A stretch of DNA of 64,000 bases from Persicaria tinctoria (lineage: Eukaryota; Streptophyta; Magnoliopsida; Caryophyllales; Polygonaceae), in assembly GCA_037127255.1 (NCBI GenBank), contig JBANSL010000013.1, forward strand, positions 6,698,188-6,762,187, written 5' to 3'. The position numbers and the translations under genes were made by a program. Numbering within the stretch: position 1 is the first letter of the stretch; each line of letters begins with the position of its first letter. Shown here one piece after another: positions 11,561 to 32,114 of this stretch. The notes beneath the pieces are model-generated. The model ran no database searches and was not told the origin of the DNA. It saw nothing but the letters and a program-made list of their open reading frames with translations.

Positions 11561-11990
11561 GAGTTTATAACCCCAGATAACCTAATTCCATTTGAATTAT
11601 TTCAATAACCGAACCTATTTTGTTGGGTTAAAAAGGGTCAAAGCCAATTAAGAATGAGTTTTTTATTTTATTTTTACAAACAAACAGACACATAAAACGA
11701 GGTAAAATAATTGCATTATAATGAAAATGCAATGGAATCCAAACACACCAAACTCGTAAAAACCGAGGTAAAACCGTAATTTAACCAAATAATCACATAA
11801 ATCGAGATAAAATAATTGCATTTTAATTAATATATCATGGAATCCAAAAATATCATAATTTAAATGCCTTAAATTTTTTGTTAACCAAACACCACCTTAT
11901 CATTTTGGAATCCAAACATAATGCATTTGTAATCCAAACACACCCTTAAGTCGGTGAGTGAAAAGCACGCGCGGGCTGGAGCGTGAGCGA
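11561..11990. other. Intergenic DNA upstream of PRP8, with internal repeats
   Basis: Two related segments, about 11695-11755 and 11790-11850, share gaggtaaaataattgcatt and tggaatccaaa. Related text (gcatttgtaatccaaacacac) recurs at 11920-11944. This resembles the end of another MITE family, but I could not find a clean terminal inverted repeat pair. No gene seen. Confidence 0.4.
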
Positions 11991-12255
11991 GACCCGACCG
12001 CCTTTCCTATCACACACTGTACTCCGTAAGGTAAATTAAAAGCACTAAACCCCGAAACCCTCTCACTCCCCTCCTCGCGACTGCGAGATTTGCCTCTCGC
12101 TCTCTCTTTCTCCTCGGCGCCTTCACCCCCCAAAACCCCCAATCTTTGCCCTAGTTTCTCCCCCGACCTCCTTCCTCGTTCCGTCTGTCTCCACACACGC
12201 CGGATTTGATTTGGTTTCAATTCCAGCGGGATTGGAGTTTCCTAGGGTTTGAACC
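11990..12255 (+). promoter_or_regulatory. PRP8 proximal promoter and pyrimidine-rich 5' leader
   Basis: GC content rises abruptly from about 11950. A CT-rich leader (about 12058-12190) precedes the start codon. A telo-box-type word, CTAGGGTTT, lies at 12242-12250, six bases before the ATG; a half-match, aaaccct, lies near 12053. Telo boxes and CT-rich leaders are common in plant housekeeping and translation-related genes. No clear TATA box is visible, which fits a constitutive promoter. The transcription start cannot be placed from sequence alone. Confidence 0.45.
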
Positions 12256-22002
<9,747 letters not shown>

Positions 22003-22795
22003 GCTGTTTGTCCTTGATCACACCCTCTGTAGAATGTACTTATAAGAAGATTAAACCTTTTTTTTTGTGATGGCTGTAGCTTTTTCGAAGTTAAAAGAGT
22101 ATGCCCCACAGATTAACGTCTAAACCCGAGGAGAGCTTTATGAATGGAATGATACCCTTTTTGATGTAAGAATGTTGTATGGATTCTTTTCCAGGGTATG
22201 TGCATATTCTTGATATTCAACCTGCTCGTTTTATGTGTGGGGTTCAATATATTGACTACCTCTATGCACAAGTTTAAAATCTGTAACATTTTTTAAGGCA
22301 TTTTAGTTCTTGGTTTTTCAAATTGTGCATGTAAATAGGTCATTTTCATTTAGCTATACATGGGTCACACTATGGTGAGACTCAATCCGGGTATGAATCA
22401 TTCCCTATCGAAAGGTTGAAATCTGACTGTTTTGATTTTTGCTGTTAAACATAAGTTCTGTCAAGGAAGAAACTGTTTATGATTATTCTATCTTTATCTC
22501 GGCGAACACGTATTGTCCAATAGACTTAAAAATATTATATCCCAAGCACCACATTAAACAAATTTGTGATATCGACCTGCAGAGAATTCTGCTAACAATT
22601 CCAAAGATTTGTGAACTATGCCATAGTGTTGTGCAGTATGTTTGACTTAAATTGGTGAAAGCTGACAAGAAGTTGGCATAGAAAATTCGATCACATGTTG
22701 AACCATTCCGTTAGGAATGATTCACAGTCACTTACAAAATTGATAAAACCACAAACCACTCCCAAAGTCCCAATCTTAATTGCATACACTCTTTG
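22003..22795 (+). other. PRP8 3' flank and RLP1 upstream region
   Basis: The first ~300 bases after the PRP8 stop are probably its 3'UTR; the words gatattcaacctgctcg and gacta-ctctatg recur in the PRP8 debris at 28674-28766 and 38187-38330. From about 22535 the sequence becomes the RLP-type upstream region (ttatatcccaagcaccacatta, atcgacctgcagaga, attgataaaaccacaaacc). Related text also precedes the other RLP copies, most clearly RLP2 and RLP5. No gene between them. Confidence 0.6.
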
Positions 22796-25735
22796 ATGAA
22801 CAATATGTACTCTTTGATGATCCAACACGCAATACTCATTGCCCTTTCCTTAGTCGTTTCCCTTGCTGGATCCTCCTCCGTCCAGCCGCTGTGCCATACC
22901 GATGAGCGCCATGCTTTGCTCTCATTCAAGGCCTCCTTCACCATCCTTGATTTCCCCTGTAATTTTGTCGATCTTAGCGACGATTGTGCGAAGACTCGTT
23001 CATGGAAGAGTGGAATTAGAGATTGTTGCCAATGGGACGGAGTCACGTGCGACCCCTTAACTGGCCACGTGACCGAGCTCCACCTCAGCAACAGCCTCCT
23101 CAACGGAAGCTTCCCTTCCAACAGCTCCGTGTTTAGTCTTCGCCGACTGCGCCACATCGACCTCTCTTTCAACTACTTCATGTCTCCGATACCGTCAGGT
23201 TTCGGCCGTCTTTCTGACCTCACTTACCTGAATCTCTCCTACTCAGGGTTCTCCGGCCATGTTCCATCGGAAATCGGCTGGCTCTCTAGCCTAACTAGCC
23301 TTGATCTCTCTAATAGTGGCTCACTACGTAGTGATTACTACGTAGTGGCTCATGAGCCACTACATAGTGAGCCATTATTAAAAATGCCCAACTTCAAGAC
23401 CTCCATCGCCAACCTTACCGATCTAAGAGAGCTCCATCTCTCTAATTTGCTTATCAACACCGCTCTGCCTCCTATGATTGCAAACCTCTCAAAGCTGACA
23501 TCTCTCAAACTGGCGAACTGTGGCCTACAAGGGCACTTCTTGACTACGGGCATTCTCAGCTTGCCAAAGCTGCGTGTTCTCAACCTGGGAGGCAACTACA
23601 GATTGCATGCTGACTTCTCGGCATCTGCGATGAAGTGGACAAGTCCACTTGAGGTAGTCGACTTGTCTGATTGCAACTTCACGGGCAAATTGCCAGATTC
23701 GATTGGAGATTCATCCAACTCCTCCTTGATATCATTCAACACATGGGGATGTGGATTTCATGGGAGTATTCCTGGTTGGATGTGGAACGTGACAGAGGAG
23801 ATTGTCCTTGGTGGCAACAAATTTTCTGGCTCACTGCCGAGAATGATGAACACGGTTGTTCTATCAACATTGTCAACTATCAGGTTGGATGAGAACAACA
23901 TCACCGGGACTATACCAGCCTGGCTTTTCACTCTGCCATCACTGACGTACTTAAGCTTGGATGAGAACCTATTCACAGGGATAGATCAATTCACCATCAC
24001 TAACAGCTCTACTCCCTCAGTACTATCTCGGCTTTTGGCAAATAATAACCAGCTCCGAGGACAAATCCCACAAGGCATCTTTGAGCTCCACAACCTCAAA
24101 TTTCTATACCTTAGAGGGAACAACTTGACCGCAACCATCCTGCTCAGCAAGCTCCATGGTCTCCAGAATCTGAGTGAGCTTTCTTTATCTCACAATTATA
24201 ATATTTCCTTCATCGATGACATAGGTGCGGAATCCATTTCCTCATGGCCTAGTTTTTCGATCCTAGATCTTTCCTCCTGCAGCCTTGACCAATTTCCGAT
24301 CTTCTTAAGAGACCAGGAAAATCTTGTATTATTGGACCTCTCTAAAAATGCCATCCATGGCCACCTACCTGAATGGTTTCTGGGAATAAATACGATTTGG
24401 TTATTAGTCTTGGACCTTTCTCATAACTTCCTAACCGGTGGATTAGAGCATCTTCAATGGAATGGGCAGAGGCAGGGAATTACCCACTATTTCGTCGCTT
24501 CAAACAACCAGTTTAGTAAAGAGATTCCTTCTTCTTTATGTAATCTTACTAATGTTGACGTAGTTGACATTTCTCAGAACAACTTGACCGGCAACATTCC
24601 CGACTGCTTTGCGTCCCTTATCCGTTCGCAAACAAGTGTGCTAGATCTAAGCCAAAATCAACTTCAAGGTGTAATCCTCTCCACTATTTTTGAAGATTGT
24701 AACTTGTTGAGGGGTTTCAGGTTGAATGGCAACCGACTAGAAGGGCCAATACCAAGATCTTTGAGTAACTGCATGTATATGGAGTTTATTGATCTTAGTA
24801 ACAACATCCTCAACGGTACCTTCCCTCATTGGTTAGGAGTTCTTCCCAATCTCAAGGGGCTTATCTTGAGCTCGAACAATTTGCAGGGTTCTCTAATGAG
24901 CCCAAATACGACGAGCTCATTCTTGAAGCTGAAAATTCTCGACATCTCAAGTAATCATTTCACAGGTGGCCTGCCAGATGGTTTTTTGATGAGTATGAAG
25001 GCAATGATTGAGGTAGATCACCGTGACCAAGACCCAAGAAGTCAATACATGGATTACTTTAGTTTGGGAATCGGTTATGGTAGTAGTGTTTATACTTATG
25101 AAGATTCAATGAATGCATGGTTTAAAGGGTTCAATCATCGACTTGATAAAATCTTGAAGACCTTAGTATTAATAGACGCCTCAAGGAATAGGCTAGAAGG
25201 GTCCATCCCCGAGGCAATTGGAGATCTTGTCTCCCTCCGGTGGTTAAACCTAGCTCACAACAACTTCACTGGTCACATCCCACCATCCATTGGCAAATTG
25301 AACCTGCTGGAATCTTTAGACTTGTCTTTCAACGGGCTAGACGGAAAAATTCCAAATGAGTTAGTAAATCTAAACTCTCTTGAATTCTTCAATGTGTCGG
25401 AGAATCATCTAGCTGGGCCAATTCCAACGGGCAAACAGTTTGATACATTCTCAAACGATTCCTATCTTGGGAATCCTGGGCTGTGTGGTGCACCTTTGAC
25501 GAACAAGTGCGGAAAACAGGTTGAAGTGCCGAATATAGCAGCAGCTGAAGGAAACAACAGTGAATCTTCATGTTTGGATGTGTGCGAGATTGCTTTGATG
25601 GGATTTGGGTTTGGGATGTTTGTTTCGTCAGTTTGGGGATACTTCATCTTGTGGGAGAAGAATTATCTTTGGGTATGCAGGTTGATGCTCGAAGTGGAAG
25701 TGTTCATCATGCTGCACCTGATGAGGAGACGCTAA
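22796..25735 (+). CDS. RLP1: LRR receptor-like protein (Cf/Ve/EIX type)
   Basis: Single-exon receptor of 979 residues. I start at 22796 (MNNMYSL), the first ATG, matching MNMYSL in RLP4. Layout: signal peptide (~1-28), N-terminal cap ERHALLSFKASF with Cys pairs ending DCCQWDGVTCD, and a long run of plasma-membrane-type LRRs (LxxLxxLxLxxNxLxGxIP). A non-LRR island with YEDSMNAWFKGFNHR follows (~residue 775), then more LRRs, GNPGLCGAPL, an acidic stretch, one membrane helix with GFGFGMFVSSVWG, and a ~25-residue basic tail. There is no kinase domain. RLPs of this type sense extracellular signals and act with SOBIR1/BAK1-class kinases; that role is inferred. Odd: a palindromic in-frame insertion at about 23312-23376. 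Confidence 0.9.
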   Translation: MNNMYSLMIQHAILIALSLVVSLAGSSSVQPLCHTDERHALLSFKASFTILDFPCNFVDLSDDCAKTRSWKSGIRDCCQWDGVTCDPLTGHVTELHLSNSLLNGSFPSNSSVFSLRRLRHIDLSFNYFMSPIPSGFGRLSDLTYLNLSYSGFSGHVPSEIGWLSSLTSLDLSNSGSLRSDYYVVAHEPLHSEPLLKMPNFKTSIANLTDLRELHLSNLLINTALPPMIANLSKLTSLKLANCGLQGHFLTTGILSLPKLRVLNLGGNYRLHADFSASAMKWTSPLEVVDLSDCNFTGKLPDSIGDSSNSSLISFNTWGCGFHGSIPGWMWNVTEEIVLGGNKFSGSLPRMMNTVVLSTLSTIRLDENNITGTIPAWLFTLPSLTYLSLDENLFTGIDQFTITNSSTPSVLSRLLANNNQLRGQIPQGIFELHNLKFLYLRGNNLTATILLSKLHGLQNLSELSLSHNYNISFIDDIGAESISSWPSFSILDLSSCSLDQFPIFLRDQENLVLLDLSKNAIHGHLPEWFLGINTIWLLVLDLSHNFLTGGLEHLQWNGQRQGITHYFVASNNQFSKEIPSSLCNLTNVDVVDISQNNLTGNIPDCFASLIRSQTSVLDLSQNQLQGVILSTIFEDCNLLRGFRLNGNRLEGPIPRSLSNCMYMEFIDLSNNILNGTFPHWLGVLPNLKGLILSSNNLQGSLMSPNTTSSFLKLKILDISSNHFTGGLPDGFLMSMKAMIEVDHRDQDPRSQYMDYFSLGIGYGSSVYTYEDSMNAWFKGFNHRLDKILKTLVLIDASRNRLEGSIPEAIGDLVSLRWLNLAHNNFTGHIPPSIGKLNLLESLDLSFNGLDGKIPNELVNLNSLEFFNVSENHLAGPIPTGKQFDTFSNDSYLGNPGLCGAPLTNKCGKQVEVPNIAAAEGNNSESSCLDVCEIALMGFGFGMFVSSVWGYFILWEKNYLWVCRLMLEVEVFIMLHLMRRR
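23312..23376. repeat. Palindromic in-frame insertion in RLP1
   Basis: The DNA reads as nested inverted repeats: ctcactacgtagt facing actacgtagtggctc, and gtggctcatgagccac in the centre, closed by actacatagtgagcc. Paralogues have only a few residues here. It adds about 14 residues between the third and fourth LRR of RLP1 without breaking the frame. Confidence 0.75.
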
Positions 25736-26630
25736 ATAAAGGTGTATCGGGTCAATTTATCCTTCCATCAGTTAAGTTTCTGCTATTTACTTTACTTGGT
25801 AAAAATGTAATGTATAATGTAAACAATAAGTCATGCTCATTATGATATATAGTTTCAATGATTAATGAAGAACCAATATATCGTTGTCTGTGAAGATTGA
25901 TGTGTTTTACCAGCTAGATGTTGAATTGAATTCTCTCACTTGTAACAACTCCAAACCCTCCTTTGTTGCTTCCAATCTGGTCAGTTTGTTCTTTGTTTTC
26001 TCACTTTTATCTTCGACTTGACTTGCGCTTATGCATTTGTTTAGTTTCTGGTTTCCCTTTATCAATGGCGTGGTGTTATATGTCAATCCACTTGCAGTTG
26101 AAACTTGGTATTTTTTTGATGTACCCACACCAGGTGTACTGTGTTAATGCTATATTGCTATGTGAGTGATCAAATCATTTGTCCCAAATGTTGTCTACTT
26201 ACTGTCACCTAAATGTATGATATCAGTGTTTGTAAAGATGCCTTCATTTGTAATGGTGTTGCATAATTCATCTGTCACTCCGATTAACTCGTTCCTCTTA
26301 CTATATATATAAACTCCAGTGTACGTACATTTAAAAATTGGCCACCTTTCACCTAGGGGCGCCCGATCGCTTCGAATCGATAGCCGAATTAGATCCGCGG
26401 AAGAACTCGAATCTCACGAATCCTTCTTTAGACAGATGAAGTCTCAATCTACTTGAATCTAAGCAAATGAATCACTCAGCCGCTTCTCAGTCCTTAGTTT
26501 CTTCGAATCCCACAAAAATGATAAATGCTTCTCACGTTGTTAGAATTTCTCAAATAAATTTTTTTTTTGGGAATTAATAATTCAGCGTTCTCTTTCATTA
26601 ATCATAAAAAATACTTAAATAATGACACAT
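25736..26630 (+). other. RLP1 3' flank, type I
   Basis: Probable 3'UTR followed by a block at 25914-26160 (ctagatgttgaattgaattctc, then caacccacttgcag-type text). The first ~150 bases of this block recur after all six RLPs, near 36345, 41640, 47335, 52785 and 60090. The second part (gtggtgttagtcaatccacttgcag) recurs only after RLP3 and RLP6. From about 26340 the sequence is unrelated and I recognise nothing. Confidence 0.6.
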
Positions 26631-27230
26631 AAAAATGAACTGAACAGCTCAAGCTCGGTTTGGGATCGGCTCGAAAAGCTCGACTCGAGTCACTTATTAA
26701 AGCAAGCCAAGCTTGAACAAAATTTTAAGCTCGGTTGAAAGCTCGACTCGTTCAAATAAAGCTCGAATAGCTCAAATTCTATGAAAATTTTAAAATTTCC
26801 TTTGAATTAAAATGTTATAACCAAGTAGAACTACTTAAAGCTCGAAAAAAACTTGAGCGAGCTTGTTCATTTCCTAAACAAGCCAAGCTTGAACAAAATA
26901 AAAAACTCGTTTAAAAATTAGGTTCGGCTCGACTCGAGCTCGTTTAACAAAACAAACCAAGCTTGAACATGCTAACAAACCAAGCTCGTTTTTCTAACAA
27001 ATTTCTAAAGCCCATCAACAATATTCAATAAAAACTCAAATAATATAAAAACTAATACTTATCAAATATTAAACTTATTAAATAATAGGATAGACTAAAA
27101 TTAAATAAAAATAAAAATATAATACAATCATGGATCATTATTAATCTTCATCACTTCAAATCCTTGAATAAATCTCAGCTGCTTCGTTGTTGGCCAATTT
27201 GACGTTTTTTAGATTAAATGTATCATATTC
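26630..27230. repeat. GCTCGA-rich repeat, possibly an LTR or transposon end
   Basis: Dense repeats of ctcga, gctcg and aagcttgaacaaa in both orientations. A related motif (gagtcgagctcgagctactcg) lies at 28398-28418. A pyrimidine tract, attccccctttattg, lies at about 27227-27241; on the minus strand this looks like a polypurine tract, so 26630-27226 may be the 3' LTR of a minus-strand element. The LTR partner was not found. Confidence 0.35.
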
Positions 27231-27329
27231 CCCCTTTATTGAAATTGAGTCATCCTCGGCTCGTGCATAAATGGAAATGCCGACAGAGAACAACGAGGAC
27301 TATCATGAGCAAAGCTTGTAGTCATTACC

Positions 27330-27695
27330 TCAAAGTGTTCCACAATAGGAATGGAACTCATGCATGTGTAGCGCAACCACGGGAACATCCTCAACAAACT
27401 CCTCAAAAAGCTCGTCAACAACGCCTCGATCCTCCGGAACAACATCAAAAGCAACACCATCCTCAACATCATCAACATAGACATCATATACGGGAGTAAG
27501 TGCCTCATAATCTACCAATGGCGCTTCTATCACGGAGTCATTGAAACAAAAGGTGTGTGGGCCATAGAGTAGGTTCACTTGCCACTCAAGTTTGTCAACA
27601 AGACGACACAAATCATCAATCAGATGCTTTCGGATAGCATGCGACATGGTTAGTGTACCAAAAGCAATACTCGAATGAAGATCTAAATCCGACAA
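27330..27695 (-). pseudogene. Acidic open frame, possible LTR-retroelement remnant
   Basis: The frame translates as MSDLDLHSSIAFGTLTMSH, then DDLCRLVDKLEWQVNLLYG, then a very acidic run with YDVYVDDVEDGVAFDVVPED and VDELFEEFVEDVPVV. It stops just before the purine tract described at 27227-27241. Its position and composition suggest the tail of a retroelement polyprotein, perhaps Ty3/gypsy. I cannot see a catalytic motif, so this is a weak call; an unknown plant gene fragment is the alternative. Confidence 0.3.
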
Positions 27696-27797
27696 TTATG
27701 TGATATTGTAACAACCTCAACCACACAATCACAAAATGCAAGTAGTCGGGTCAACTAAGATGATTAAAGGTAACTGCGTTATTTTTTTTTAGGTTTA

Positions 27798-28299
27798 GAG
27801 CTCGTTTGGTTAGCTATTTACTTCTCGGGAATTACAAAGACACAGGAAGTGATTGACAATACATGTGTTTGATACAAAAAATTAAAACTAAAAAACACAG
27901 GAATTAGAATTCTTGGAAATTGAAATTCCTCCAAAATGGTGGAATTCATCTTACCATGAGGAAGGTGGGTAAGATCTACTTCCCCTATTTTTTTTCCAAA
28001 TTACTTCCTTTTTTTTTCCCAAATCTCATTTTTATTTTTATTTTGATTAAGAAAATTTCCAATTTATCCCTATAATAAGAAGGGCGTGTTAATAAATAAA
28101 GGTTATAAGAGTAATTTTAAATAAATTGCTATGAGATTTCCCTGTTCAACCAAACAAATTATAGGAATTGAGTTCATGTGAATTTATTTTCAACCAAACA
28201 TATTTTTATACTTCCCGAAAAGTAAAATTCATAGGAAGTTTATTTCAAGGGAAGTAACTTCCTAGGAAGTGAAATTACTACGTTTAACCAAACGATGCC
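27798..28299. mobile_element. Tourist/Harbinger-like MITE, TTA target duplication
   Basis: The left end is GAGCTCGTTTGGTTAGC. The right end, reverse-complemented, is GGCATCGTTTGGTTAAAC, with TCGTTTGGTTA shared exactly. TTA flanks both sides (27795-27797 and 28300-28302). The interior is full of short aggaagt/acttcc words in both orientations and has no coding capacity. Confidence 0.65.
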
Positions 28300-28447
28300 T
28301 TAGTTAATCTTTAATATAATAGGATTCCTACTTGTTGATGGGTTAGTGTTGTCTTGTTTTTGTCATGAACGAGTTCAAACCGAACTTTTATCGAGTCGAG
28401 CTCGAGCTACTCGATCGGTTTATATAACAACCCTAACCATGAAACCC

Positions 28448-28766
28448 TGTATTCTTTCATGTTTATGGTGCACCATTGTTGTCAAGTACTAAATCTAACA
28501 CTGATCTCTATTTCAAAAGGATGGAGAGTTTGTACAGATTTCAAGCAATATCAAGTTCTCAGCCAGAATCCATTTTGGTGGACACATCAGCGGCATCATG
28601 GAGAGATCTTCGGCAATCAGATTATCTCCTTCTCTCCCGATGTGTTTTTCTTTTTGTTATTTTCATTCCTTTTTGATATTAAACCTGCTCGTTTTATATG
28701 TGTGGTGTTCAATTGACTACCTATTTGCAGAAGTTTAAAACCTGTTACATTTTGTAAGACATTTCC
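28448..28766 (+). pseudogene. PRP8 debris A (before RLP2)
   Basis: Collapsed copy of PRP8 genomic DNA in correct order. Blocks: end of intron 9 (28448-28512, matching ~18210-18275), exon 10 (28513-28596, reads [20 protein letters not shown]), a short piece of exon 12 (28600-28628, GEIFGNQII), a piece of the intron after exon 12 (28640-28672), and the 3' flank (28674-28766, matching ~22213-22310). Introns are retained, so this came from a DNA-level duplication. Everything else of the 10-kb gene is deleted. Short open frames here are fortuitous. Confidence 0.85.
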
Positions 28767-28788
28767 TATTCCGGTATCGCAGTTGAAA

Positions 28789-29145
28789 TCCCCTGTAACA
28801 CTTTACGTGTTACATAAAGTGACAAAGTGTTACACTCGGTGTTACACTCATTATTTCGAGTATAAATTTATATTAAAAAAATTAAAAAATATATATTTAT
28901 ACTCTATATACTTATATTAACATGTTTATAAATTTTTATTTTGAAAATATATGTTTTAGAAAAATAAAAAAATTATTATTTTCTACAATAATCAATCTTT
29001 TAATTATCTGTAATAATTAATAATAATTTTTCATAATAAAATTTTATAAACATATTAATATAAGTATATAGAATATAAATATAATTTTTTTAATATAAAT
29101 TTATATATAAAATAATTAAGTGTAACACCCGATGTTACAGGGGAT
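28789..29145. mobile_element. Foldback MITE with CCCCTGTAACA termini
   Basis: The left end is ATCCCCTGTAACACTTTACG. The right end, reverse-complemented, is ATCCCCTGTAACATCGGGTG. The interior is very AT-rich and partly self-complementary (aatttatatta near 28867 against taatataaattta near 29090). No coding capacity. The superfamily cannot be assigned because no clear target duplication is visible. Confidence 0.6.
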
Positions 29146-29149
29146 CCTC

Positions 29150-29382
29150 ACTGCCTTTTTCGGCATCAATAGGCTCCAGCATTCTCTTGTCCCAAAAGGA
29201 GAAATCGCTCACACATGGATCCCAATAGGCTCCAGCATTTTTCTTGATAAAGTAATAATTCGGGATCAGATATACTTGAATTTCGATGGTTGACAAGTAG
29301 TATTGGTTGGTTGATAGTTGATACCAAGTAGTGTTGGTTGATATTAAAGTTGGACATAGCTCTTTCTTACCGGGTCGACTTT
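29150..29382. repeat. PRP8-RLP spacer segment shared with 38380-38490
   Basis: Text such as ctccagcattctc, tagtgttggttgatattaaagttggacat and gtcgactttg recurs between PRP8 debris C and RLP3 (38400-38490). This is therefore part of the original duplicated unit, into which the copia element at 29383 has inserted. Confidence 0.6.
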
Positions 29383-30103
29383 TGTTGGGCCAAGGGCCCA
29401 TGAAGAGTCAAACCGGTAATTACTACGGTATGTTATATAGTAATTGTCTAACAAAATGAAGACAAGAAGCAAAAGGGTTTTGCTTGAGAGATTGCCACCA
29501 GAAACTAGGGGACAAGGAGAGAGAAAGAAAAGAGAGAGGAGGGAGAAAGAAGAGGAAATGTAGGAGATTCGAGCGGGTGTTTCATCTCTTGATCTGGTGA
29601 TCCGTCTCCGTCCTCCGACAAGTCAACAACGGGTGTTTGTTGATAGGTATTTTCTCCTCCTGAAAATCTAATCTGATTACAAGTGTTTAGCTAGGTTTTT
29701 GGAGAGGAATCCATTCTAGATCCAGGTTGTATTTAGATTGGTGTTTGAGATCTCCATGTTTATTTGTCTCGGGTTGAGATTGGATTGTTAAACACTTGTA
29801 TTGACCTATTGATTAGTGGATTTGTTGCTTTGGCGGGCAAAAGGTGGGTTTTTTGATCCTCTGGTTAGAGAGGGTTTTTCCCACGTAAATCTTGTGTCAA
29901 TATTTGTGCTTTTATCTGTGTTTGTGGTTGCTTGGTTGTTTGGTTTCCGGATTGGATATTATTGGTTGGTCGTGGTTTGCTGGTGATCTTATTACCCGAA
30001 TTCGCTTCTAGGTGCGGCTGGAAAGTGGTTTCTAGCCCCAACAAGTGGTATCAGAGCCAGGTTTATCTTTGACTGTGTTGTTTTTTGGGTAATAAGAGTA
30101 GAG

Positions 30104-31342
30104 ATGACGACAAAGACCGACGAATTTGCGAGTACAATGATAAAGCTAACGGCTTCAAATTTCTCTATCTGGAAGACAAAGATGGAGGATGTTTTGTATT
30201 GCAAAGACCTGTTTGATCCGGTTGAGTTGGGATCGAGGAAGCCAGCTAAGACATCCGATAATGATTGGAAGAAACTGCACAGGAAGGCAGTTGGAACCAT
30301 CAGAATGTGGGTGAATAATAGTGTTTATCACCACATAAGCAACGAGACAGATGCACAAGTATTGTGGAAAAAATTGGAGGAGATGTATGAAAGAAAGTCA
30401 GCCCAGAGTAAAGCTTTTGTGATAAGAAAGCTAGTGAATCTCAAGTACAGAGATGGAAAGCTTATTGCAGAGCATCTGAGTGAGTTTCAAGAATTAGTGA
30501 ATCAGTTGAACACCATGAAGTTAGTCCTTGATGACGAGTTGCAAGCGTTGTTGCTCTTGATATCTTTTCCTGATAGTTGAGAGACTCTAGTGGTGTCGAT
30601 TAACAACTCTGTCGTGGGTGGGGTTGTGTCCTTATCTGCAGTGAAAGATAGTCTCTACAACGAGGAGACTAGGAGGAAGGATATGGGCACAGATTCGTCA
30701 CATGCTCTCGTGACGGTTTCAGGGAGCAGATCTAGAGGGAGATCTCAGACTAGGGGGAGCTTTGTTTGCTATCATTGTGGCAAGGAAGGGCACGTGAAGA
30801 GGAATTGCAATGTGTGGAAGAAGAAAAGAGAGGAAGAAGAAAATCAGAAGGGTACAACGTCAGTTTTGCAGGACAGTGATGATGAACAAGTTGTTCTCAC
30901 ATGCTTGGAGGAGTTGGATTCTTGTGCAGAGTGGATTGCTGATGAAGCTGCATCCTTCCATGCTACGTCAAGGAGGAAAGTGTTTACTTCGTACCGAGTG
31001 GGACACTTTGGCAAAGCAAAGATGGGGACCGGAAGCTTTTCTGATATAGTTGGTATGGGAGATGTTTGTGTGTTGACAAACACAGGTTGCAGGATGACAT
31101 TGACAGATGTGCGACACATACCGGATTTGCAGAAAAATCTGATCTCTCTTCAAGTCTTAGATAAAAAGGGTTATGATAACTTCTTTGGAAGTAGGAAGTG
31201 GAAACTTAGCAAAGGGTCAATGGTGATCGCTAGAGGTGATTTGAGCGGTACATTGTACAAGACTCAAATGGAAGAAATCAGAGAAGCTGTGACAGAGGTT
31301 CATGGTGATGCTTCGCTTGATTTGGTGCAAGGGCTTACATGA
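30104..31342 (+). pseudogene. Copia gag-protease remnant with one stop
   Basis: The frame starts MTTKTDEFASTM with KLTASNFSIWKTKMEDVL and the UBN2-type capsid. A TGA at 30578 breaks the frame. After it come the zinc knuckle CYHCGKEGHVKRNC (~30765-30806) and WIADEAASFHAT (~30930), the protease active site with the usual D-S-G-A changed to D-E-A-A, so protease is probably dead. It continues to LISLQVLDKKGY and ends at 31342. Beyond, in another frame, LSEKGLQNQKRKSLVSFADK (~31345-31410) is the GAG-pre-integrase linker, joined directly to the 3' untranslated part. Confidence 0.8.
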
Positions 31343-31879
31343 TGCTTGAGTGAAAAGGGGCTGCAAAATCAGAAGAGAAAGTCTCTCGTTTCTTTTGCTG
31401 ATAAGGAGACCTTGAGCACTTGTGATTTGTCTGGATTGTAGACAAGATTTAGCAGAACCTCTGAGACATCAGAAGAGAATAGCACAAGTGTGAAGTTTAC
31501 TTCAAAGGATTGTGCTGATGGGATAGCCATGTCAGAGGGGAATTCATCAGGTGCTATGATTGGTGGCAGATCTGAGCACGTCGAGCCAGCATGAATAGAA
31601 GAAACTGTCAGAGGGTCAGAGAGAGGATGTCATGCATTCACCGGGAGTTCTACCTCGGAGTACCAAAGAGTTACGGATGAGGGGGAGCTAGTGGGTGATG
31701 GTGACATCTGGCGAGCATCAGTTCCGCGTCTCGGGGATGAGACATTGAGACGGGACTTGGATGCGGGTGAGGCCAGGACGAGCAGGAACGTCTCCGCCTT
31801 GGGCTGGAGGGGGAGATTGTTGGGCCAAGGGCCCATGAAGAGTCCAGCCCAAGTTTGTTTTGGTAATTAATGTTATATA

Positions 31880-32114
31880 CTCCCTCCGTTCCAAAATACA
31901 TGGGTTTTTAGTTTTCGGCACGTTTTTTAAGGAGCGAAAAACTATATGAAATATTATTTTTTTAATTAATTTTTTTATATAATTTGATACTTATTAGTAA
32001 TAAGTATCAAATGATATAAAAAATTTGATAAAAAAAATAATATTTCATAGGGTTTTTCGCTTCTTAAAAAACGTGTCAAAAAGGAAAAGCCCATGTATTA
32101 TGGAACGGAGGTAG
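31880..32114. mobile_element. Stowaway-like MITE inside the copia 3' LTR
   Basis: Terminal inverted repeats CTCCCTCCGTTCCA (left) and CTACCTCCGTTCCA (right, reverse-complemented), with TA on both sides (31878-31879 and 32115-32116). The sister 5' LTR has the uninterrupted site gttatatagtaatt near 29430, so the MITE arrived after the copia element. Most of its length folds back on itself. Confidence 0.85.

Noticed and set aside
25389..25647. Recurring minus-strand frames over RLP 3' ends (also at 41185, 46801, 52325, 59694)
   Set aside because: Antisense shadows of the conserved juxtamembrane region, repeated because the genes are paralogues.
28459..28716. Small plus-strand gene (85 codons)
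   Set aside because: It is a chance frame across joined pieces of PRP8 exon 10, exon 12, intron and 3' flank.
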